Source of the DNA: Wocania_A spongiicola
GTDB taxonomy: Bacteria; Bacteroidota; Bacteroidia; Flavobacteriales; Flavobacteriaceae
Reading direction: 5' to 3'
Assembly (NCBI RefSeq): GCF_023502325.1
Contig: NZ_JAMFLZ010000003.1
Span: forward strand, 534,648 to 598,647
DNA length: 64,000 nt
The notes under the pieces are model-generated. The model had not been told where the DNA came from, ran no database searches, and was given only the letters and a program-made list of their open reading frames with translations. Numbering within the stretch: position 1 is the stretch's first letter; the number at the start of each line of letters is the position of its first letter. Shown piece by piece: positions 44,998 through 53,245 of the stretch. Both the position numbers and the translations under genes were made by a program.

Positions 44998-46416
44998 TTA
45001 CTTAAGGAGGCTGTAATCTGGGTTTAATTCTTTTGGAACTGGTGCTTGTCTAGCTTCCCTCCATGTATTTAACTCATCAAGTAATTCTTGAGCTTTTTCT
45101 TGGTTATCTTCAATCAAATTAATTCTTTCTCCAATATCAGTATCTAAATCATAAAGCTCCAATTCTCCGTTTTCAAAATACTCATGTAGTTTCCATTTTC
45201 CTTTTCTAATAACACTTCCTGGTCGTGTTCTAAATAAAGAATCTCTGGCATCATCCTTTTTAGTATTAACACCTTGTAAATAAATAGGGAAATGCCAAAC
45301 CAAAGATCTTTCTTTAACACTTTTATTTTCAGTTAATAATGGTAGTAAAGAGGTGCCTTCTAAATTATAATCGTTTTTATCATTAACTATATCCATAAGT
45401 GTTGGAAAAATATCTAGGCCACTAATTACTGCATTTGTTTTTTTTGTTTTTTCAATTTTTTTAGGCCATTTTATAATACAGGGAACACGAATACCTCCTT
45501 CGTAATAAGACCCTTTTCCTGCTCGTAAAGGGAATTGCGTTGATACCGAAGCTAACCCTCCATTATCAGACATAAAAATTACAATGGTGTTCTCTTCAAT
45601 TTTAAGTGTTTTTAACGAATTTAGTAGCTTGCCAACATTATCATCCATACTTTCAACCATAGCTCCATACATTGGGTTAAACCTTTGATCATTTTTAATT
45701 TTTGATTTATACTTTTCTATTAAATGTTGTTTGCCTTGTAATGGCGTATGTACAGTAAAATAAGGCAAATACAGAAAAAAAGGCTTTTCTTTATTTGCAC
45801 TAATAAAATTAATAGCTTCATTAGTTATCCTATCAGTAAGGTACTCTCCCTTAGTACCATCTTCTATGTTTTTATTTTTATAAGGACTAAAATATGATTT
45901 AGGGTGTCCCGCATGAGATCCTGCTACATTAATATTAAAGCCCTGTGTTTTAGGGTCTTCTCCTAAATGCCATTTTCCAATTGATGCACTTGTATAACCA
46001 TGCTTTTTTAAAGCTTCGGCAATTGTTACTATACTATCTGATAAAGTTACTGTGTTTTTAGTTGGGATTAATTTTCTGTTTTTAGATTTTCCTCTTTCAG
46101 ATGAGCCTACTGTATAAATACCATGAAATGGCGTATTCTTACCAGACATTATACATGCTCTACTGGGAGCACAATTCGCAGCTGGTGCATATGCATTTGA
46201 AAACACAACCGACTCATTAGATAACTTGTCCAAATTTGGGGTTTCATATACTGGGTTACCCATAAAACTAGTATCACTCCATCCCAAATCATCAACCAAA
46301 ATTAAAACAATATTGGGTCTTTCTAATTCTTTATAATCGTTGCTTTTAATAGAGTTGCAAGCAACAAAATTGATGCATATAAATACAATGCACAAATTGA
46401 ATATTTTATTATTCAT
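44998..46416 (-). CDS. S1-type sulfatase, lipoprotein (second sulfatase of the locus)
   Basis: A 472-residue lipoprotein (signal ending FVACNS). It has the formylglycine sulfatase fold: metal-binding DD in LILVDDLGWSD, and the maturation signature C82-A-P-S-R followed by ACIMSGKNTPFHG, where the cysteine becomes the catalytic formylglycine. ASIGKWHLGEDPKTQGF, the histidine-bearing YFTVHTPLQGK and IFMSDNGGLAS complete the active site. It removes sulfate esters from a glycan, probably on the cell surface or in the periplasm. A maturase (FGE or anSME) is not in the window. It is separated from the upstream LamG gene by 189 bases and from the PhoD-like gene by 16. Confidence 0.93.
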   Translation of the reverse strand: MNNKIFNLCIVFICINFVACNSIKSNDYKELERPNIVLILVDDLGWSDTSFMGNPVYETPNLDKLSNESVVFSNAYAPAANCAPSRACIMSGKNTPFHGIYTVGSSERGKSKNRKLIPTKNTVTLSDSIVTIAEALKKHGYTSASIGKWHLGEDPKTQGFNINVAGSHAGHPKSYFSPYKNKNIEDGTKGEYLTDRITNEAINFISANKEKPFFLYLPYFTVHTPLQGKQHLIEKYKSKIKNDQRFNPMYGAMVESMDDNVGKLLNSLKTLKIEENTIVIFMSDNGGLASVSTQFPLRAGKGSYYEGGIRVPCIIKWPKKIEKTKKTNAVISGLDIFPTLMDIVNDKNDYNLEGTSLLPLLTENKSVKERSLVWHFPIYLQGVNTKKDDARDSLFRTRPGSVIRKGKWKLHEYFENGELELYDLDTDIGERINLIEDNQEKAQELLDELNTWREARQAPVPKELNPDYSLLK

Positions 46417-46605
46417 CTTAATTTGGTTTTCACAATTACCTAATTTCTTATCTATCTTATTAAAAAAGAGTTTATCACTATTATTATATTCTGCATGAAA
46501 TACTATTCAATGTTAGATTTCACGGTAATTATAAAATTAGTTCTAATAAACATTTGTCAAAAAATAAAAATACTACTACTATTTATAACTAAGCTGTATT
46601 AAACA

Positions 46606-47601
46606 TTATTTTTTAGCAATTTTTAAATTTGAACGTTCTCCATTTGCATCTTCTATCATTACATTATATAAACCGCTTGACAAATGACTCATGTCTATTT
46701 TTACTTGCCCATAATCATTACTAAGAATATTAGTTTTAACAGATGCTCCTAACATATTATATACTGAAACATTTAATTTGCTTGTTAATGAAGATTTAAT
46801 AGTTAGTACATCATACACAGCGTTAGGAAATGCTTTTAGCGTAGTTGCTACTTTATCTCCTTTCGTGCTTAACACTCCTCCTGACATTACAGTTGTTACT
46901 TGAGCACTTGTGAGCTCTCCAGAATAAATACGCACATCGTTTAATTCTCCTCTAAAAAAATGTGTAGTACTATATACGGCTTCTCCTATTCTAATATCAT
47001 TTGTAGCTGTATCGGTATTTATAACAATTCCTGGATTAAAAGAAGAGTTAATAGTTTGCAATACTCCATCAATATACATTTTACACGATGATAATTTTGC
47101 GCCATCTGTAGTTGGATTAAAAGTTACAGCTACATGATGCCAGCTACCATTAGGTATTATTCCTTCACTTAAGATACTTGAGCTTCCTCCTTCTACTCTA
47201 ACTCTTCCACTATGCACCATGATATTAAACATTTGTCCTGCTGAATTTTGGCCCCAAGAAACAATAGTCCTTCTATTACCTCCTGCTCTTAATTTAATCC
47301 AAGCTGAAACTGTTCTTTCTCCATTACCTGAGATTCCTTTATAACCCGTTGCTACTAAATACTCTCCAGTTGCATCAAAAGCATCAAATGCGCTAGTGGT
47401 ATTTGTAAAATTATCTGTAGTAAATGGTTTTAACGCGCTTCCTGTTTTTGTTAAGTTTCTACCATTTACAGAGGTATCATCCAAATTATTTGAAAATTCG
47501 TAATGCACTTCTAACGTTTGAGAAAACGTGCTAACACTTAGAAGATTAAGTATTATAACCGATATAAATATTGGTTTTAGAAAAGTAATTTTTAACATCA
47601 T
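46606..47601 (-). CDS. LamG-domain protein with T9SS C-terminal sorting signal
   Basis: A 331-residue secreted protein. A signal peptide (FISVIILNLLSVSTFS, cleavage before QTL) is followed by one LamG/concanavalin-like jelly roll (about 28-240): HYEFSNNLDDTSVNGRNLT, YKGISGNGERTVSAWIKL, RTIVSWGQNSAGQMFNIMVH and the closing LNDVRIYSGELTSAQV. A type A T9SS C-terminal domain follows (KAFPNAVYDVLTI through GLYNVMIEDANGERSNLKI). It has no visible catalytic domain, so it is probably a glycan-binding surface protein. Its LamG closely resembles those in the two large upstream proteins. Confidence 0.88.
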   Translation of the reverse strand: MMLKITFLKPIFISVIILNLLSVSTFSQTLEVHYEFSNNLDDTSVNGRNLTKTGSALKPFTTDNFTNTTSAFDAFDATGEYLVATGYKGISGNGERTVSAWIKLRAGGNRRTIVSWGQNSAGQMFNIMVHSGRVRVEGGSSSILSEGIIPNGSWHHVAVTFNPTTDGAKLSSCKMYIDGVLQTINSSFNPGIVINTDTATNDIRIGEAVYSTTHFFRGELNDVRIYSGELTSAQVTTVMSGGVLSTKGDKVATTLKAFPNAVYDVLTIKSSLTSKLNVSVYNMLGASVKTNILSNDYGQVKIDMSHLSSGLYNVMIEDANGERSNLKIAKK

Positions 47602-47686
47602 AATTTTATATTTTAGATAGGTTATTAGTATTAATATTTATTTTTATGTTAGGTGTTTTTTCAAGTACATAGCTACTGCATTTAAA

Positions 47687-48388
47687 TCAATCAATTGTGA
47701 ATTTAAATGTTTCAGATTGAGAGTTGTTTCCCTCTTCATCTTTGGTTATTATATACCAATAATAAGTAGTTCCAGAAGTTACTGCTACATCTACTAATGA
47801 GCTTTCTGGATGATCTGTTTTGAAAGAAGGAGGAGTTGTTGTCGTTCCAAAATATATATCATATACTGAAATATCATTATCAACATCACTCCCATTCCAA
47901 TCTAATGTCACTTTATCTGTAGTTGCTACGTTTACATTATTAACTGGAGCAACAACTTCAGCTGGAAAAGGCGCATAAGAAACTGTACCTTCTCCAGCAT
48001 TATAAAACTTCCATGTTTGGCTTTGGGCTGTGTTATCCACACTATTAGATTTAGAAACTATAAACCAAGAATATGGTGTTCCTTTTAATAATTCAATGCT
48101 TATCTTATTAGTAGTAGCATTATGTGTTGTGGTACTTCCTAATTCCAGATTTTTAAGTGATAACTCATAAGTGTCTGTATTAGCACTTACATTCCATTCA
48201 AACTCAACAGTGCTATTTGTTGTTGTTACATTTGTACCTGTTGTACATTCAGAATTTTGTTCTGGGTATACCAAAATTGCAGACGCAGGGTTTTTGGGAA
48301 CTGGTACACCAGGACCAGAATCATCAGATCCTCCACCGCTACAACTTATATATATCAATACTATTAAGCTATAAATTAACTTCTTCAT
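47687..48388 (-). CDS. Lipoprotein with two fibronectin type III-like domains
   Basis: A 233-residue lipoprotein (signal ending IYISCSGGGSDD). Two Fn3-like sandwiches follow: one with VEFEWNVSANTDTYELSL and TPYSWFIVSKSN, the second with VTLDWNGSDVDNDISVYDIYF and TTYYWYIITKDEEGN. There is no enzyme motif. It begins 3 bases after the stop of the giant BNR/PKD gene, so translation is probably coupled. Comparable lipoproteins in other PULs act as surface glycan-binding or scaffold proteins; that role here is inferred. Confidence 0.75.
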   Translation of the reverse strand: MKKLIYSLIVLIYISCSGGGSDDSGPGVPVPKNPASAILVYPEQNSECTTGTNVTTTNSTVEFEWNVSANTDTYELSLKNLELGSTTTHNATTNKISIELLKGTPYSWFIVSKSNSVDNTAQSQTWKFYNAGEGTVSYAPFPAEVVAPVNNVNVATTDKVTLDWNGSDVDNDISVYDIYFGTTTTPPSFKTDHPESSLVDVAVTSGTTYYWYIITKDEEGNNSQSETFKFTID

Positions 48389-48391
48389 TTG

Positions 48392-51300
48392 TTATTGCTT
48401 TATAATTTTATAATTGACAACATCCTCGTTAGATATAAGAGAAACTATGTAAATCCCTTTTTGAAGGGGTTCTGTGTTTACTCTAATTTTGCCGTTAGAA
48501 GGAGTTTTGTATTCTTTTGATAAAACTTGTTTTCCATTTACAGAAAAAATAGTAAGCAAAATAGTATCTGCTTTTTCGAATAATTTTCGTGTTGAAATGG
48601 TTAATTTATTTGAAACTGGGTTTGGATAAAAAATGGTGTCATTCAACATAATGTTTTCTTCAAAAACACCTTGGCAATTTAAATCTGTACTTACCTTAAG
48701 TGTATTATTTTTATTAGATTCTAAATCAAGTGTAATCTCATTTTTACTTGTAAAATACTTCTTGTCATTTAACTCTATGGTATATGATGACGCCCCAAAT
48801 AAAGTTAATGAGACTGTTTTTGATTTAGTATTTACCTTTGATAAAACACTTAGGTCTTCTGGCTGACTCACAACAACAGTAAAGCATTTATTATAATATG
48901 TTACACCAGTAATTGTTATACATACTTGATATGTGCCAGCTGGAAGATTTTCTATATGTAATGGATTAGAAACACTAAAAGCCTGTGTAATTTCAGATAT
49001 GTTACTTCCAGTTATAGTAGCTGTGTAATCGTAATCTTCTTTTACCGTAATATCTATAATTCCATTATTACTATTTCTGCAGGTTTCTCCAGTAATTTGG
49101 ATGGTATAATTATCTATAGGTAATCCCAAAGGTTTATACACTGTAATGTAATTAACCTCCTCTTTTGTATCATCTCCTATTGTGTTACTCGCTGTTAATG
49201 TTACTTTATAGGTGCCTTCGGTATTATAAGTAATTACAGGGTTTTGTTCAGTACTACTTGTAGGTGTTCCTCCTTCAAAAGCCCATAGCCATGAGGTTGG
49301 ATCATCTGCAGAAGTGTCTGTAAAATTTACAGAATCTCCTTCAAATATTTCTAGATTATTTGCTGAAAAATTAGCTGTTGGAGCAGGCCTTTGGGTTACG
49401 CTTATATAATCTACTATTTCTTTTGTGTCTGCTCCAAAAGCATTAGTTGCAGTTAAGGTAACTTTATAGGTACCAATTGTTGAATAGTTAACTGTTGGGT
49501 TTTTTAGGATACTAGTTGTTGGTGTTCCACCTTCAAAAACCCAACTCCATGATGTTGGATTCCCTATAGATGTATCATTAAAATCTACATCATCTCCAGA
49601 AAAAATATTAGTATCACTTGCAACAAAATTTGCTACTGGTGGCATATCTGGAGTTTCATTCATAACAGTTACTACTTCTTCGGCAGTTAATGCAACAGAA
49701 TAAATACGAACATCATCTAATGCTCCTCGCCAGTAATAGCCAGCATTATAGTTTGCATTACCAATTTGTATATTATTAGTTGTAATGTCTGTATTAATAA
49801 CTGTGGCTTCAGAATTAAAAGAGTCTCCAGAATCTGGCTGGTTAGCATAATACACACCGTCTATATATAGCTTTATGTCTTTGGCTCTATCTCCATCTGA
49901 AGGATTATAAGTTACAGCTATATGGCGCCAAGTATCATCATCTAATCTCGCTACCGTAGAATCATCATTCTGTACATTACACCCACCGCCTTCAACTCTT
50001 ATATTGCCATTTTCTATCATGACATTAAACATTTGTCCTGGCGAGTTTTGTCCCCAAGAAACAATAGTTTTTCTAGTCCCTGCATTATTTGTTTTTATCC
50101 ATGCAGTTACAGTTCTTTCTCCATTTACACCTATGCCTTTATAATTGTTGGTTAAATACTTATTAGACTCGTTAGGTGCTTGGTAGGCGCTATTTAAATT
50201 TGAATTATTATCTGCTATATAGCTTGGTGTAAACCCACCTTCTACTATTAAATTTCTTGAATACGAAGAATCGTCTATAAGGTTTCCTTGAAAATTATAC
50301 TGTGCCTGTAATGGTCCAGAACCTGTGTTTTCAGTTACCGTAATATAATCTACAACTTCCTTGGTATTGGTTCCTGCCAAATTTGTTGCTTCTAAAGTAA
50401 CTTTATAGTTTCCTAAAGTATTATATGTAATAATTGGGTTTTGTTCTGTACTTGTTGATGGTGTGCCTCCTTCAAAAGTCCATAACCATGAGGTTGGGTC
50501 ACCTAAGGAAGTATCAATAAACTCTAGAGCATTACCTTGAAAAACTGTTTGATTATTTACAGAAAAATCTGCGGTAGGCACCACAGGAGCTTCAACAGTA
50601 ATATAATTTGGTGTAGACTTAGTTGTTGTTCCTGCATTTGTAAAGTATGTTAAAGTAACATCATAATTTCCTATAGTATTGTATGTAACTATAGGGTTTC
50701 GCTCTACACTTGTTGCTGGTGAGCCTCCTTCAAAAGTCCACAAAAATGAGCCTACAGAAATTTCAGTAGATTCATTTACAAACTCTATTTGTCCATCTTG
50801 ATAAATAGACGTTCTGTTTGAAGAAAACCCCACAGTAGGTGCTGTAGCAGTAATATCATTTAATTCTGACCTCCAAAAACCTCTTCCATCTGTTGATACA
50901 GTTAAAAAACTTTCCTCTCTTGTAGCTCCATAATAAATATCCATTCCAGATACTCTAATTACTGGTAATCCATCAGAATAATCTATCCAACTTGATAAAG
51001 TGGCATCTTTGTAATATATGCCTATATCTGTGCCTACATATATACCTTCATCACTAGATTTATCATATATCATTTCTAATAAAGCTACTCCTGGTAATCC
51101 AATAGAAATATTAGTCCAACTGCTCCCTTTATCTTCAGATTTATATATTTGACTTCCCAATAATATATAAACTAGATTTTCATTTGTTGGATGTGTTGCT
51201 ATATCTGTTACTTTTCCAGATGCAGGTAAATTAGATGTCAAATCAGTAAAGTTGGGCGATGCAGCTCTTACATTATCTGATCTATAAAAATTATTACCTT

Positions 51301-53122
51301 CTCTAGACACATACATAATATTATGATTGGCGTCACATTGTTCAATCTTTTCTATTCTAGAATTTCCTCCAAAAGAAGAAATCTTGTCCCAAGCTTGAGA
51401 TGATGTTGCTGTACGTGCATTATTAATTTTCTCTACTTCAAACAAACCAACAAATAGAGTATTAACATCACTTTTATCTAAAACCCCAGTTCCTGTATAA
51501 AAGCCTCGGTCTGCCGAAGAAGAATTAATTCTTTGAAACGAAAGACCGCCATCAACAGATCTACTTATTTTTTCATACTTAAAGTGATAGGCATATGTAT
51601 CATCAGAATAATCAAACAATACAGTAGCTTCATCTCCTCCCCAAGGAGACAACCAAACACCATCTTTATTTAATTTAATACCACAGTGAAATGTCCCTCC
51701 AGCTACATTAGTTGGATTTTGCTGACTTTGAGTACATTCCCAAACCTCTGCAATAGGTAATCCATCTGTAATTGATTGAAACTTATCGTTAGTATTTAAA
51801 AAATAAATACCTCCATCATTTACTGCAAATAGCTTATCGTTAATAGGTGAATATGACCATGTTAACTGGTCTAGGTGTAATCCACCACCATCAGAAGTAA
51901 CATCATTAAACACTTGAGTCCAACTTATTCCTCCATTAATTGATTTCCATGATTTTACACCTCCTGCATATACTATATTGGCATTATTGGGATCTGAAAC
52001 TATAAACAAGTTGTAATTAGGCTGCCCTCTTGATATTGCTCCACTATTATCATAACCTGTAATGCATGGTGTTTCTCCAGATTGCTTAGTAAAAGTTAGT
52101 CCAGAATCTGTAGATCTATATACCCCTTCAAAAGAATCTTGATTTAAGTGATCTCTTGAGTTAATAACATAAACATAATTTGGTTCTGCTGGAGTAACAG
52201 CAATTTTCATAAAAGCTCCCTGTCCGAAAGATGTATCTTCAGCCCATGTAGCACCGCCATCTGTGGAACGAAAAAACTGTGATGTCGATCCATTAGTTCC
52301 TGCATACATAATACTTGAATTTGTTGGGTGAACCCTTAACTCTTCAACATTACTTGCAGATTGCACTTGTGTCCATGTGCTTCCCTCATTAGTAGACCTA
52401 TAAATACCCGATTGTGTTCCAGCTATAAGAACATTTTCTTCATTTGGCTTAATAATTAAAGCATTTGTTTTTGTTGAAGCTAATGATGTATTACTCCAAG
52501 TGTTGCCTCCATCTATAGACTTTAGAACCCCGGAATTGGTACCTATAAAAATAGTACTAGGGTTTGAAGGCAGTATTTTTGAAATATAAACTTCTTGCGG
52601 TAACTGGTCAGTTAGAGGGGTCCATGTTAAACCGGCATCAGTGGTTTTAAATAAACCACTTTTAAAACAGGACACTAAATAAGTATTTTCGTCTGTTGGA
52701 TGAAATGCAATATCCTTTACACGTCCACCATCCTTTTTAATTCCATTTCGTGGCCCTACAGTAATAGGTCCATAATTATACCATTTTCCTTTTTGCTCAA
52801 AATTTCCAAAAGACCTCATCCTTTGAAATTCTTGCCTCACTTGTTCAGCCGAAATAACATTTCCATATGCATCCAATCTCTTTGAATTTATAACATACCA
52901 GCGCTCAAATTGCTTTGACCTATCACCTTTAAAATGGGTGTTATGTTTCCAGTAAGCATCAAATGCCTTTCTCGCATCTTCCATATTAACAGACGACTGT
53001 TCCATCATATCTATCCATATTGGATAGTCTTCTATTGCTTTTACTTTTTCTTGCGCTACTAGAGTTAGATTTAAAGTAAGCGCTAAAAAAACAATGATTA
53101 TAGTATTTTTTTTTATGTGCAT
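48392..53122 (-). CDS. Giant T9SS-secreted BNR/VPS10-like repeat protein with four PKD domains and a LamG domain
   Basis: A 1576-residue protein with a signal peptide ending near LTLVA. Residues about 110-760 form a sialidase/VPS10-type propeller with many Asp-box repeats (FKTTDAGLTWTPL, LKSIDGGNTWSN, FRSTDGGATWAED, YKSEDKGSSWTN). Two PKD domains follow (WTFEGGSPATS and WTFEGGTPSTS types), then a LamG domain (YKGIGVNGERTVTAWIKT, RIYSVALTAEEV), two more PKD domains, a spacer and a T9SS type A domain (FYPNPVSNKLTISTRK, KGIYIVSLISNEDVVNYKI). The propeller lacks a recognisable sialidase RIP motif and active-site set. It could be a binding propeller or an unrecognised enzyme. It is the largest gene of the PUL. 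Confidence 0.85.
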   Translation of the reverse strand: MHIKKNTIIIVFLALTLNLTLVAQEKVKAIEDYPIWIDMMEQSSVNMEDARKAFDAYWKHNTHFKGDRSKQFERWYVINSKRLDAYGNVISAEQVRQEFQRMRSFGNFEQKGKWYNYGPITVGPRNGIKKDGGRVKDIAFHPTDENTYLVSCFKSGLFKTTDAGLTWTPLTDQLPQEVYISKILPSNPSTIFIGTNSGVLKSIDGGNTWSNTSLASTKTNALIIKPNEENVLIAGTQSGIYRSTNEGSTWTQVQSASNVEELRVHPTNSSIMYAGTNGSTSQFFRSTDGGATWAEDTSFGQGAFMKIAVTPAEPNYVYVINSRDHLNQDSFEGVYRSTDSGLTFTKQSGETPCITGYDNSGAISRGQPNYNLFIVSDPNNANIVYAGGVKSWKSINGGISWTQVFNDVTSDGGGLHLDQLTWSYSPINDKLFAVNDGGIYFLNTNDKFQSITDGLPIAEVWECTQSQQNPTNVAGGTFHCGIKLNKDGVWLSPWGGDEATVLFDYSDDTYAYHFKYEKISRSVDGGLSFQRINSSSADRGFYTGTGVLDKSDVNTLFVGLFEVEKINNARTATSSQAWDKISSFGGNSRIEKIEQCDANHNIMYVSREGNNFYRSDNVRAASPNFTDLTSNLPASGKVTDIATHPTNENLVYILLGSQIYKSEDKGSSWTNISIGLPGVALLEMIYDKSSDEGIYVGTDIGIYYKDATLSSWIDYSDGLPVIRVSGMDIYYGATREESFLTVSTDGRGFWRSELNDITATAPTVGFSSNRTSIYQDGQIEFVNESTEISVGSFLWTFEGGSPATSVERNPIVTYNTIGNYDVTLTYFTNAGTTTKSTPNYITVEAPVVPTADFSVNNQTVFQGNALEFIDTSLGDPTSWLWTFEGGTPSTSTEQNPIITYNTLGNYKVTLEATNLAGTNTKEVVDYITVTENTGSGPLQAQYNFQGNLIDDSSYSRNLIVEGGFTPSYIADNNSNLNSAYQAPNESNKYLTNNYKGIGVNGERTVTAWIKTNNAGTRKTIVSWGQNSPGQMFNVMIENGNIRVEGGGCNVQNDDSTVARLDDDTWRHIAVTYNPSDGDRAKDIKLYIDGVYYANQPDSGDSFNSEATVINTDITTNNIQIGNANYNAGYYWRGALDDVRIYSVALTAEEVVTVMNETPDMPPVANFVASDTNIFSGDDVDFNDTSIGNPTSWSWVFEGGTPTTSILKNPTVNYSTIGTYKVTLTATNAFGADTKEIVDYISVTQRPAPTANFSANNLEIFEGDSVNFTDTSADDPTSWLWAFEGGTPTSSTEQNPVITYNTEGTYKVTLTASNTIGDDTKEEVNYITVYKPLGLPIDNYTIQITGETCRNSNNGIIDITVKEDYDYTATITGSNISEITQAFSVSNPLHIENLPAGTYQVCITITGVTYYNKCFTVVVSQPEDLSVLSKVNTKSKTVSLTLFGASSYTIELNDKKYFTSKNEITLDLESNKNNTLKVSTDLNCQGVFEENIMLNDTIFYPNPVSNKLTISTRKLFEKADTILLTIFSVNGKQVLSKEYKTPSNGKIRVNTEPLQKGIYIVSLISNEDVVNYKIIKQ

Positions 53123-53245
53123 CTTTTATTTTTCTTTCATTTTTAATTGACAATAAAAAGAAGAGTTTATTAACATTTAAGCTATTTATCCACTTTCTTT
53201 TTAAACTTTCAACAAAACATTTATTAATTAAATTATCAGTAAGAA

